A stretch of DNA of 33,291 bases from an uncultured Acidimicrobiales bacterium (GTDB lineage Bacteria; Actinomycetota; Acidimicrobiia; Acidimicrobiales; SZUA-35): positions 1 to 33,291 of the forward strand of contig CALGOA010000159.1 of assembly GCA_937958015.1 (NCBI GenBank), written 5' to 3'. Position 1 is the first letter of the stretch; each line of letters opens with the position of its first letter. Positions 7,124 to 15,547 of this stretch are shown piece by piece. The notes under the pieces were generated by a model, which did no database searches, was not told the DNA's origin, and saw only the letters and a program-made list of their open reading frames with translations. The position numbers and the translations under genes were made by a program.

Positions 7124-8017
7124 ATGCTCGCCGCCGCTCCCACTCGTTCTCGCGCTGCAGCATTCGTAGCTCTCACCAAACCCCGGATTATCGAACTGCT
7201 TCTGGTGTCCACCGTTCCCGCGATGATCGTGGCCGCGGACGGTTTGCCGCCGCTCTGGCTCATCGTGGCGACCGTTGCGGGCGGGACGCTTTCTGCGGGC
7301 GGCGCAAATGCGCTCAACATGTACATCGACCGTGACATCGATGCCGAGATGGACCGTACGGCCAACCGACCCCTCGTCACCGGCGAGATCACTCCGAAGG
7401 AAGGTCTCTGGTTCGCGATTGGAATCGAAGCCATCGCGGTGATCTTCTTGGCGGTGGTGGTGAACCTGCTGGCTGCCGCTCTCGCGCTGGCCGCCTGTCT
7501 TTTCTACGTCTTCGTCTACACGATCTGGCTGAAACGAACCTCACAGCAGAACATCGTCATCGGCGGTGCCGCCGGTGCTGCCCCCGCCCTTATCGGTTGG
7601 GCGGCCGTGACCAACTCGCTCGGCTGGGCGCCGTGGATCATGTTCGCCATCGTTTTCCTTTGGACACCACCTCACTTCTGGGCGCTGGCCATCCGGTACA
7701 GCGGCGACTACGCCCAGGCCTCGGTGCCGATGCTCCCGTCGGTTGTCGGCCATCGCAAGACCGCCCAACAGATACTGATCTATTCGGTGTTGGTGTTCAT
7801 CGCCACAATGATCCTCTGGCCGGTCGCCAAACTCGGCCTCATCTACGGGGTCTCGGCAATAGTGATCGGCCTGTGGTTTATCTACGGCGCTGTCGATCTG
7901 CTGCGCGAACAGGACGAAGCAGCGGTGGACAAGAAGGCCATCCGGTACTTCGCCTTCAGCATCACCCACCTGACCGTCGTTTTCGCCGCCATGGCGATCG
8001 ACACGCTCGTCCTCTAA
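7124..8017 (+). CDS. ctaB: Protoheme IX farnesyltransferase (heme O synthase)
   Basis: 297 aa from ATG 7124. It transfers a farnesyl group to heme B, giving heme O, the substrate of CtaA. It is a UbiA-superfamily integral membrane prenyltransferase with about nine helices. The Asp-rich prenyl-diphosphate site NMYIDRDIDAEMDR (N65, D69, D73, D77) is followed by TANRPLVTG. The second loop contains HFWALAIRYSGDYAQA. The start was chosen at MLAAAPTRSR because the family begins shortly before LTKPRIIELLL; a longer in-frame ATG exists at 7070. A TACGAT box at 7109-7114 places transcription start close to the ATG. Divergent from ctaA and upstream of the oxidase operon. Confidence 0.95.
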   Translation: MLAAAPTRSRAAAFVALTKPRIIELLLVSTVPAMIVAADGLPPLWLIVATVAGGTLSAGGANALNMYIDRDIDAEMDRTANRPLVTGEITPKEGLWFAIGIEAIAVIFLAVVVNLLAAALALAACLFYVFVYTIWLKRTSQQNIVIGGAAGAAPALIGWAAVTNSLGWAPWIMFAIVFLWTPPHFWALAIRYSGDYAQASVPMLPSVVGHRKTAQQILIYSVLVFIATMILWPVAKLGLIYGVSAIVIGLWFIYGAVDLLREQDEAAVDKKAIRYFAFSITHLTVVFAAMAIDTLVL

Positions 8018-8072
8018 TCAAACCCACACTTCCGCGCTGACGGCGCCAAATCAGCGCTGCTGGCGGGCGTGC

Positions 8073-8091
8073 GACCAGCCTCACGCTGGTC
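8073..8091 (+). terminator. Candidate hairpin after ctaB
   Basis: Perfect 7-bp arms GACCAGC/GCTGGTC around CTCAC. No T-run follows, so it is a weak terminator candidate in the 214-bp gap between ctaB and the oxidase operon. Confidence 0.35.
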
Positions 8092-8231
8092 ACGGCAGTT
8101 CGGAATGATGACAGTCCCGAGCAATTCGTCTGGAAGTTTCCGAGTTCCCAGCGTTCAGGGTTACAGTATGGCCCGTTCATGCCCGCTGTGCGGTTGGTCG
8201 CGCCGTACACAAGCGTTGAGGTCCCTGCTTA

Positions 8232-9893
8232 ATGTCCAACGATTCCGTCGAAACCGGACTGTTCGATCGAACCCTCGGTACCGGTGATCATAAAACCGTC
8301 GGTCGTCTGTGGATTTTTTCGGGCCTGGCCATGGGCGTTGCAGCCCTTGTTCTCCGCCTGGTTGCCGCTCTCGAACAGCTCGACACCTCCAGCTCGAGCG
8401 ATCTTCTCGAAGACGTCAACGAACTCGTCCAGGTCTGGTCGTTCAGCCGAGACCTGCTGATCTTCGGCGGGGCTTCCGCCCTGCTCGTCGGAATCGGCAC
8501 GTTCATCGTGCCGCTCCAGGTCGGTGCCAATGCCATCGCCTTCCCGCGGGGCGCAGCGGCGGCGTTCTGGGCGTGGCTCGCTTCGATCGCGATGCTGGTA
8601 GCCGCATACATCGGTAACGGTGGTCCCGGCGGCGGAACCCGCGATTTCGTCGTGCTCTGGGCGATGGCCCTCGGTGGGGTCATGGCCTCGATCGTGTGGG
8701 CGCTGGTTTGTATCGCCACCACCGTCATCGGTGCACGGGCGCCCGGCATGAGGCTCGAGATGGTTCCGCTCACTTCCTGGAGCTTCTTCGTCTTTGCGCT
8801 GCTGGGCCTGTTGGCCGTACCGATTCAGATCGGTCAGCTGATCATCTCATTCATCGACGTTCGGGGCGGATACCAATCGCTGGTCGACACCACCGGGCTA
8901 AGCGCAGTGATGGACACCATCACCGTGGCGCCGGGGATCTATTGGCTCGCCATTCCGGTCCTCGGTATCGCTCTGGATGCCATCGCCGTCCACACCGGCC
9001 GCCCGATCCGATTCCACCGCTCGGCCATGGTCGCTATCGGCCTCCTTGCGCTCACCGCATTCGGCGCCGACGTCACCTCGTTCGGTCGTCGGACCGGCGG
9101 GATCGACTTCGACAACGCCCTGTTGGTCATCGCTCTCGTGGCGAGCGTCCTTCCAATCCTGGCCGCCCTCGCTCTCGGCGGTGAAAGCCTCAAGGCCGGA
9201 TCGCCAACATTTGGTCTGCCCCTTGGTGGCAGTCTTATCGCAGGCCTGCTCGTTCTCGGTGGCGCCGTGGTTGCATTGCTCGGAGCGGTAGAGCCGATCG
9301 GTGGCTTCATCGTTGAGACCAACAACGAACTCGCCGACCGAAACGACGTTCTGGACCTCCCAACTTGGCTCGAGGTCAACGGCACCACGTTCAACGCTGG
9401 AATCACCGCGTTCATCGTCACCGGTGCGTTCGTGGCTGGGCTGGCCGCACTGTCGCACTGGAGTCACAAGATCTGGGGCCACAAACTCAACGAGGGTCTC
9501 GGCTCCCTTGCCCTGCTGGCGCTTGCCGGCGGCGGCACCCTGTGGGCCGTTGGCGAAATCCTCGGCGGCTTTGGCGAGCAGGTCGCCCTTCCAGCCGTTG
9601 TCGAAACCGACGGCATCGCGAGTGTCGGAAACGTCCTCGTACTGATCGGCGTGGCCGCAGCCGCCGGTGGTGTCGGACTGACGCTGCTCGTGGCCGTCAC
9701 GGCCGGCATCCTGAATCAGGGGTCGGAGTCCGAACCCTGGTCGGGCACCACGCTCGAATGGATGACCACCTCACCGCCTCCGTATTCGAACTTCGCCAGC
9801 CAACCCAGCGTGAAGTCGGCGAATCCGCTGCTGGATATCACGCCCGACGACAAGACCGAAGACGCCACAGCTCTTGAGGAGGTCTCGGCATGA
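8232..9893 (+). CDS. Heme-copper oxidase subunit I-like protein lacking all metal ligands
   Basis: 553 aa, polytopic (about 12 or more helices). It aligns with the CtaD of this operon: GDHKTVG matches DHKKIG, FIVPLQVGANAIAFPR matches LLPLQVGARDVAFPR, RAPGM (169-173) matches RAPGM, and KLNE (418) matches KLNE (434). An ungapped block links P242 and P258 here to P280 and P296 in CtaD. On this alignment every ligand is gone: heme a His93 is Ser72 and His408 is Thr392, heme a3 His406 is Gly390, and CuB His271/320/321 are Ala233/Thr282/Ser283. The Pro and the cross-link Tyr of HPEVY survive as P234 and Y237. It cannot bind heme or copper in the normal way. It heads the oxidase operon and overlaps the next gene by 4 nt. 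Structural or assembly role inferred. Confidence 0.85.
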   Translation: MSNDSVETGLFDRTLGTGDHKTVGRLWIFSGLAMGVAALVLRLVAALEQLDTSSSSDLLEDVNELVQVWSFSRDLLIFGGASALLVGIGTFIVPLQVGANAIAFPRGAAAAFWAWLASIAMLVAAYIGNGGPGGGTRDFVVLWAMALGGVMASIVWALVCIATTVIGARAPGMRLEMVPLTSWSFFVFALLGLLAVPIQIGQLIISFIDVRGGYQSLVDTTGLSAVMDTITVAPGIYWLAIPVLGIALDAIAVHTGRPIRFHRSAMVAIGLLALTAFGADVTSFGRRTGGIDFDNALLVIALVASVLPILAALALGGESLKAGSPTFGLPLGGSLIAGLLVLGGAVVALLGAVEPIGGFIVETNNELADRNDVLDLPTWLEVNGTTFNAGITAFIVTGAFVAGLAALSHWSHKIWGHKLNEGLGSLALLALAGGGTLWAVGEILGGFGEQVALPAVVETDGIASVGNVLVLIGVAAAAGGVGLTLLVAVTAGILNQGSESEPWSGTTLEWMTTSPPPYSNFASQPSVKSANPLLDITPDDKTEDATALEEVSA

Positions 9894-10525
9894 CCGACGT
9901 TTCTCTCTACCAACCCATCCACGATTCGGCGCCGGCTGCACCAGCGCAACGCCCCCGACTTCTGGTCACCGGCACTGCGTTCGCCAGCGCCGCGGTCTTC
10001 ATGGGCTTCATCGGCATGATCGGCCTTTACATCGGCTATCGCCAAGACGTCATCGCGACCGGTGAAACCTGGCTGCCCTCGGGTGTGGTGATTCCCCTTA
10101 CACAGCCGAACATGATGTTGGCCACCTGGAGCCTCTCGGGCGTCACGCTCATCTGGGCCCTGCTGTCCATGAAGAACGATGATCGGCCGAACACCTTCAT
10201 CGCCATCGGGTTCATGATGATCCTCGGCTTCGCCTACATTGCCCAGACCGCATACCTGCTGTCGCTGATGGACATGCCACTTTTCGTGAGCGGCGAAGAC
10301 ACCATCGATTCACTCAATCGGCCGCCCCTCTTCTACGGGATCATCGGCACCCACATCGTCATGACATTGTCGGCGATGGGGTACATGGCAACGATGGGCC
10401 TACGGGCTATCGGCGGTCAATACAGCGCCAAGGATCTTGAGGGCCTCTACGGAGCAGCCTTCTTCTGGTTCACCACATACGCCGCGTACCTCGTCATGTG
10501 GTACGTCATCTACATCACCAAGTGA
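9890..10525 (+). CDS. Heme-copper oxidase subunit III-like membrane protein
   Basis: 211 aa with five predicted helices after a 25-residue Pro/Ala-rich leader, the same helix count as the CtaE of this operon. Shared landmarks are an I-P-(F/L)-T loop before helix 2, an FYxxxGxH segment at helix 4 (FYGIIGTHIV against FYTLTGFHGA), and a final aromatic helix. The conserved Glu of helix 1 (GSECLLFG) and the WHFVDxVW signature are absent (here FFWFTTYAAYLVMW). It is a diverged COX3-fold protein, presumably pairing with the ligandless subunit I. The start ATG overlaps the previous stop (ATGA) and follows a strong GAGGAGG site. Sequence identity is low, so the family call rests on topology, context and a few landmarks. 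Confidence 0.65.
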   Translation: MTDVSLYQPIHDSAPAAPAQRPRLLVTGTAFASAAVFMGFIGMIGLYIGYRQDVIATGETWLPSGVVIPLTQPNMMLATWSLSGVTLIWALLSMKNDDRPNTFIAIGFMMILGFAYIAQTAYLLSLMDMPLFVSGEDTIDSLNRPPLFYGIIGTHIVMTLSAMGYMATMGLRAIGGQYSAKDLEGLYGAAFFWFTTYAAYLVMWYVIYITK

Positions 10526-10534
10526 GGATCTGAA

Positions 10535-11353
10535 GTGTTCACCTGGGGTCCCAAATATCTCATCGGCCTGTCGGTCATGGCGTGGATCAGCGCTCTGGCC
10601 TACGGGCTCATCACCGGCGGCGACATCGTCGGCGTCTTGTCCTATGGCTTCAAAGGTGGCGTCGGCGATCATCTCGGCTACACACTGCTGCAGGCCCTCT
10701 TCGCCGTCACCGCCGTCCTCTCCGGTGTCCTGTTCACCAACCGCGATGGCGAATCCGAAACGCTGGCCAAGATTGCCGGCACCGAGGTCGTTCCCGAGGT
10801 CACCGCACCGACGGCTCCGTCGTACTGGGGTGCTCTCGCCGCCGCCGGTGTTGCGTGCCTGATGTTGGGTGTCGCGATCTCCTCGGTATTCCTCTATCTG
10901 GGTATCGCTGTCATTCTGGTCGTCGCCATCGAGTGGCTGTCACTGGCATGGTCGGACCGGGCCACCGGTGACCCCGAGACCAATTCCGCGATCAAGGACC
11001 GTCTCCTCGGTCCCATCGAAATCCCGATGCTCGGATCACTCGGCATCGCCGCCATGATGATCGGCATTTCCCGGATCTTCCTTGCCGTCTCCAAGATCGG
11101 AGCCGTCGTCGCCGGTGGAATTATCGCCACGGTGATCTTCGGTACCGCCGTTGCGCTGGCCCAGACCGATGCCCCCCGCAAGTTCATCTCGGCTGCGGTC
11201 GCCGGCTTGGCCGTGATGGTGATCGGCGGCGGCGTCGTCGGAGCGATCGCCGGTGAGCGCGACGTGCACGGCCACGACGACGATCACAGCGAAGAGGACG
11301 ACCATTCCGAAGACGGAGAGTCAACGGAAGAGGGATTGTTGATCAATGAGTGA
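10535..11353 (+). CDS. CtaF-like (subunit IV type) membrane protein with acidic/His-rich tail
   Basis: 272 aa from GTG 10535, preceded by a GAGGAT site. The first half resembles actinobacterial CtaF: two helices (about residues 8-28 and 48-67), a linker, then APSYWGALAAAG and helices ending in EWLSLAW, comparable to the SWWP-type block of CtaF and to the PSYWP domain at the C-terminus of this operon's CtaD. The second half adds about three further helices. The last 35 residues are cytoplasmic or extracytoplasmic acidic and His-rich (HGHDDDHSEEDDHSED), a plausible metal-binding tail. Its stop overlaps an alternative ctaC ATG at 11346. It completes a three-gene set beside the canonical oxidase genes. 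Role unproven. Confidence 0.6.
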   Translation: MFTWGPKYLIGLSVMAWISALAYGLITGGDIVGVLSYGFKGGVGDHLGYTLLQALFAVTAVLSGVLFTNRDGESETLAKIAGTEVVPEVTAPTAPSYWGALAAAGVACLMLGVAISSVFLYLGIAVILVVAIEWLSLAWSDRATGDPETNSAIKDRLLGPIEIPMLGSLGIAAMMIGISRIFLAVSKIGAVVAGGIIATVIFGTAVALAQTDAPRKFISAAVAGLAVMVIGGGVVGAIAGERDVHGHDDDHSEEDDHSEDGESTEEGLLINE

Positions 11354-11399
11354 CCGCAGCGCCCGCGCGAGTTGTGAGCTGACCCAAACCGGTGAGAGC

Positions 11400-12809
11400 A
11401 TGAAGATTGTGAAATCCCGCACAAAGTCGATCAGGTCGCTGGCGGTCCTTGGGCTCAGCGCCCTCGTTCTGGCGTCGTGTGCCGATGAGGAAAAGCCGCT
11501 CAACACGTTCAACCCGGAAGGACCACGGGCCGAAGCCATCGATTCGCTCATGGCACCGATCTGGTGGATCGCGGGTGCTATCGGTGTCGCGGTTGTGGGT
11601 GGCGGAATCGTTCTTGCGATCCGCAATCGGGTGAAACCCGAGGACTACGACCCTGAGGATCTGCCGGCTCAGGTCCACGGCAACCCCAAGCTCGAGTGGA
11701 CCTGGACCGCCCTTCCGGCGGTCCTGCTCGCAGGCATCTCCGTGTTCACCGTGCTCGCAATCTGGGATCTTGAGGAACGAAACGAGGACGGCGGTGGCTT
11801 GGCTAGTTGCGGCACCGGCGGTGACCTCGACGTCATGGTCATCGGACAACAGTGGTGGTGGGAATACCGCTACGACGTCGACTGCGACGGGTTCTTCGAG
11901 GATGTCGACGGTGACGGTTTCGCCAACTCGACCGATGTCTGGGACGACGATGATGCCGAATGGCCACTAGAGATCGCACTCGATGATGACGACGTCTCGG
12001 TCGCCAACGAGATGGTCATCCCGATCGGTCAGCAGATCGACCTCACGATCACCTCCCGTGACGTGATCCACAGCTTCTGGATTCCCCGCCTCAACGGCAA
12101 ACGTGACGCTGTTCCGGGCCGTCTCCACTTCTGGAACTTCGAGGCCACCGACGCCGGCGAATACACCGGTTGGTGCACCGAGTACTGCGGCCTCTCCCAT
12201 GCCCGCATGCGTATGAACACCATTGCGCTTCCCCAAGCCGAGTTCGACGAGTGGATTGCGAACCAGAGCACCGTGGCCGACATTCCCGCAGAGGGCTCCG
12301 AGGCCGCCCTCGGCCGCGAGCTCTTCCAGCAGCAGTGCGCCAGCTGCCACATCGTGTGGGAAGAGGGCCTGGGTCAGGATGCGCTCTACACCGGCGCCCG
12401 CAATGAGGGTGACCCCGACCGTGCCGGCCGAGACTTCGAAGCCGCCCTTACGGCAAAGGCCGCACCCAACCTCACCCACTTCGCCACCCGGACCGTGATG
12501 TCGGGCGCCATCTTCAGTACCTATGTGGGATTGGACGCCAACGACAACGATCTCAACGCCGACCAGGAGAACGCTGACCTCCTCGCCGGCTATAACGATT
12601 TCCCCGACTTCGTCGACGAGGTCGATCTGGAGGAGGGCGACACCGTGCCTGAACTCCGATGGAATCGAGCGCAGCTAAAGCGCTGGATCAAGAACGCGCC
12701 GGACCAAAAAGATATGGCTCCTGAGGACCTGCGAGGTATGCCAGCGTTCCCGGGTCTCTCCGACGACGATCTCGATCACATCATCGCCTACCTCGCCACG
12801 CTCGATTAG
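11400..12809 (+). CDS. ctaC: Cytochrome c oxidase subunit II with fused cytochrome c (caa3 type)
   Basis: 469 aa from ATG 11400 (site GGTGAG); an in-frame ATG at 11346 overlaps the previous stop and is possible. A lipoprotein signal ends at LASC (C27). Two membrane helices (about 52-74 and 103-122) precede the CuA cupredoxin domain: QQWWWEYRY at 150-158, then ligands H224, C259, E261, C263, H267 and M270. A C-terminal cytochrome c domain has CASCH (313-317) and the likely axial M447. It accepts electrons at the outer membrane face and passes them to CtaD. Odd features are an insert after QQWWWEYRY with two DxDxDG loops (D159-G164, D168-G173), and a long, acidic CxxCH-to-Met span (about 130 residues). 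Confidence 0.95.
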   Translation: MKIVKSRTKSIRSLAVLGLSALVLASCADEEKPLNTFNPEGPRAEAIDSLMAPIWWIAGAIGVAVVGGGIVLAIRNRVKPEDYDPEDLPAQVHGNPKLEWTWTALPAVLLAGISVFTVLAIWDLEERNEDGGGLASCGTGGDLDVMVIGQQWWWEYRYDVDCDGFFEDVDGDGFANSTDVWDDDDAEWPLEIALDDDDVSVANEMVIPIGQQIDLTITSRDVIHSFWIPRLNGKRDAVPGRLHFWNFEATDAGEYTGWCTEYCGLSHARMRMNTIALPQAEFDEWIANQSTVADIPAEGSEAALGRELFQQQCASCHIVWEEGLGQDALYTGARNEGDPDRAGRDFEAALTAKAAPNLTHFATRTVMSGAIFSTYVGLDANDNDLNADQENADLLAGYNDFPDFVDEVDLEEGDTVPELRWNRAQLKRWIKNAPDQKDMAPEDLRGMPAFPGLSDDDLDHIIAYLATLD

Positions 12810-12821
12810 GAGTCACTGGAC

Positions 12822-14786
12822 ATGGCAATCATTGAAGAACCACGAGCCCTGCCATCCGGCGAGGGCCCCGCAAAGGTGGAGAAGCCCCTCGGTGGTTTCT
12901 CACGGCCCCGTAACCCCTCGGGAATCAAAGACTGGCTGACCACCGTCGACCACAAGAAGATCGGAATCATGTACGGCACCGCCGCCATGTTCTTCCTTCT
13001 CTGGGGCGGCGTACCGGCCCTGCTTCTGCGGCTCCAGTTGGCCCGCCCTAACCAGGGCCTGCTCTCGGGCGACGCCTACAACCAGATCTTCACGATGCAC
13101 GGCACCGTGATGATCTTCCTGGTCGTGATGCCGATCGGTGCTGCATTCGCCAACTACCTTCTGCCACTTCAGGTCGGCGCTCGAGACGTCGCCTTTCCGC
13201 GAATCAACGCCTTCAGTTTCTGGGTGTTCCTCGCCGGTGGTCTCATGTTGAACAGCAGCTGGTTCCTCGGCGGCGGCGCCGACGGAGGCTGGTTCAACTA
13301 CGCCCCCAACAACGGCATCAGCTACAGCCCGTCTACCGGTATCGACTTCTGGAACGTCGGTCTGTTGATCGTCGGTTTCGGTTCATTGACCGGCTCGATC
13401 AACCTGATCACCACCGTGCTGAACATGCGGGCCCCGGGCATGACCTGGATGCGCCTTCCGATCTTCACCTGGATGACTCTGGTCACTCAGTTCCTGCTGC
13501 TGTTCGCCATCCCGGTGCTGACCGTGGCGCAGCTTCTTCTCCTGTTCGATCGCAAGTTCGACGGCAACTTCTTCAACGTGCAACAGGGCGCCGATCCGCT
13601 TCTGTGGCAGCACCTGTTCTGGATCTTCGGACACCCCGAGGTGTACCTGATGATCCTCCCGGCGTTCGGCATCGTGTCGGAGGTCATCCCGGCCTTCGCC
13701 CGTAAACCGATCTTCGGTTACCCCTTCATGGTCTTCTCCGGAATCGCCATCGGGTTCATGGGCTGGGGCGTGTGGGCCCACCACATGTTCGTGTCCGGTA
13801 TCGGACCGCTCTCGGTCACCGCATTCTCCGTCGCCACGATGTTCATCGCCGTGCCGACCGGCGTGAAGATTCTCAACTGGCTGGCCACGTTGTGGGGCGG
13901 CAAGTTGATCCTGAACACCGCGATGCTCTTTGCGATCGGCCTGGTCACCCAGTTCACCCTCGGTGGCCTGTCGGGTGTGACCCACGCAATCGCTCCCTCG
14001 GACACCCAGCAGACCGACACCTACTACATCGTGGCTCACTTCCACTATGTGCTCTTCGGTGGTGCGCTGTTCGGCTTCTACAGCGGTCTGTACTTCTGGT
14101 GGCCCAAGGCCTTCGGCTACAAGCTCAACGAGAAGATCGGCAAGTTCAACTTCTGGTCGATGATCGTGGGCTTCAACCTCACCTTCGGACCCATGCACAT
14201 CCTGGGCCTTCAGGGCATGCCCCGCCGGATGCAGACCTACGACGTGTCGCAGGGGTTCAGCACCTGGAACATGGTGGCCACAATCGGCTCGTTCATCCTC
14301 GGCTTTGCCACCCTCTCGGTGTTGTACAACGCACTGGTGAGCTACAACGCCTGGCGCCGAGCTGGCCGTCCCGACGTCGGACCCGACCCATGGGACGCCC
14401 GTGCCCTCGAGTGGTCGATCCAGTCACCCGTGCCCGAACACAACTTCGACACCACCCCAACCGTCACGAGCCTCGACGACTTCTGGCACCGCAAGTATCA
14501 GGAAGACGACGACGGCACCATCCGTCGGGTCGCGACCGGCAAGGACATCGCCCAGCCCGGCGAGCGCGGAAACGTACACCTCCCCGCCCCGTCGTACTGG
14601 CCGATCTTCCTGGCCTTCTCTCTCCCGGTCATCGGCTATGGCCTCATCTACAGCCTCTGGTTGTGTATCCCCGGTGCTCTGCTGGTCGTCATCGCGATGT
14701 ACGGATGGAGCCTCGAACCCGCTGACGATCTCGACGACGACGGGCACCATGAGCCCGAAGCAGAACTGGTAGGCGCAAATGTCTGA
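12822..14786 (+). CDS. ctaD: Cytochrome c oxidase subunit I (aa3/caa3, type A1)
   Basis: 654 aa. Catalytic subunit that reduces O2 to water and pumps protons. All ligands are present: heme a H93 and H408, heme a3 H406 (AHFHYV), CuB H271 (GHPEVY with E273 and cross-link Y275), H320 and H321 (WAHHMF). K349 in PTGVK marks the K-channel, and HPE (E273) marks A1-type D-channel chemistry. The C-terminus (about 590-640) carries the fused PSYWP two-helix domain common in actinobacterial and caa3 enzymes. The start ATG 12822 follows AGGAG, 12 nt after ctaC. It ends overlapping ctaE by 8 nt. Confidence 0.97.
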   Translation: MAIIEEPRALPSGEGPAKVEKPLGGFSRPRNPSGIKDWLTTVDHKKIGIMYGTAAMFFLLWGGVPALLLRLQLARPNQGLLSGDAYNQIFTMHGTVMIFLVVMPIGAAFANYLLPLQVGARDVAFPRINAFSFWVFLAGGLMLNSSWFLGGGADGGWFNYAPNNGISYSPSTGIDFWNVGLLIVGFGSLTGSINLITTVLNMRAPGMTWMRLPIFTWMTLVTQFLLLFAIPVLTVAQLLLLFDRKFDGNFFNVQQGADPLLWQHLFWIFGHPEVYLMILPAFGIVSEVIPAFARKPIFGYPFMVFSGIAIGFMGWGVWAHHMFVSGIGPLSVTAFSVATMFIAVPTGVKILNWLATLWGGKLILNTAMLFAIGLVTQFTLGGLSGVTHAIAPSDTQQTDTYYIVAHFHYVLFGGALFGFYSGLYFWWPKAFGYKLNEKIGKFNFWSMIVGFNLTFGPMHILGLQGMPRRMQTYDVSQGFSTWNMVATIGSFILGFATLSVLYNALVSYNAWRRAGRPDVGPDPWDARALEWSIQSPVPEHNFDTTPTVTSLDDFWHRKYQEDDDGTIRRVATGKDIAQPGERGNVHLPAPSYWPIFLAFSLPVIGYGLIYSLWLCIPGALLVVIAMYGWSLEPADDLDDDGHHEPEAELVGANV

Positions 14787-15537
14787 TATCACTGTCGAAG
14801 ACATCGAGGCGGCCGGCACCGAGGGTGCCGCCAAGATCGAGGACGCAGCAGTCGACCACGACGAAGTCGATGGTCACGGTGCTCACGAAGAGCACTACAC
14901 CAGCCTTGGGCTGAGCAACATGAAGCTGGCCATGTGGCTGTTTCTGGGTTCGGAGTGTCTGCTCTTCGGTGCGCTCATCTCCACCTACCTGCTCAGCAAG
15001 ACCCGTTTCATCATCGAACTGGTGGCTGGTAACCCCGACGTGATCGCCGGAATCTCCGATGGAGAGAACGGCGAACTGGTTCAGGAGATGATCGACCAGC
15101 AGTCGGTGGAGCCGTTCTTCGACATCCCCTTCACCTCGCTGAGTTCGTTCATCCTGTTGATGAGTTCGCTCACCATGGTGCTGGCCCACAAGGCGGTCAG
15201 CGAGGGGAACTACAAGAACCTGCGCATCTGGCTCAGCACCACGCTTCTGCTGGGCGCAACCTTCATGGCCGGTCAGGTGTACGAGTTCACCGTGTTCTAC
15301 AAGGAGGGGCTCACCTACAACGGCAGCCTCTTCGGCACGGCGTTCTACACCCTCACCGGATTCCACGGTGCCCACGTCACCGGCGGTTTGATCATGCTGG
15401 GTTCGCTTCTGTTACTCAGTTTCAAAGGCAAGATGCAACAGGATCGAGCCGAGACGGTGGAGCTCGTCGGGCTCTACTGGCACTTCGTAGATATCGTTTG
15501 GGTACTGATCTTTACGATCGTGTACCTGATTCCGTAG
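14779..15537 (+). CDS. ctaE: Cytochrome c oxidase subunit III
   Basis: 252 aa with five helices, the short bacterial form. Structural subunit that stabilises subunit I and its proton uptake path. Landmarks are the buried Glu in GSECLLFG (helix 1), GFHGAHVTGG (helix 4) and YWHFVDIVW (helix 5). A roughly 40-residue N-terminal leader is acidic. Its ATG lies inside the end of ctaD (8-nt overlap), so translation is coupled. Confidence 0.95.
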   Translation: MSDITVEDIEAAGTEGAAKIEDAAVDHDEVDGHGAHEEHYTSLGLSNMKLAMWLFLGSECLLFGALISTYLLSKTRFIIELVAGNPDVIAGISDGENGELVQEMIDQQSVEPFFDIPFTSLSSFILLMSSLTMVLAHKAVSEGNYKNLRIWLSTTLLLGATFMAGQVYEFTVFYKEGLTYNGSLFGTAFYTLTGFHGAHVTGGLIMLGSLLLLSFKGKMQQDRAETVELVGLYWHFVDIVWVLIFTIVYLIP

Positions 15538-15547
15538 GGAGCAAGAG

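Noticed and set aside
8162-8167. TACAGT as -10 box of the oxidase operon
   Set aside because: No matching -35 and it lies 65 nt before the start; too weak to annotate.
13383-14198. 271-aa minus-strand frame inside ctaD, rich in Glu, Asp and His
   Set aside because: It is the antisense shadow of a conserved membrane gene in high-GC DNA; composition reflects the ctaD codons.
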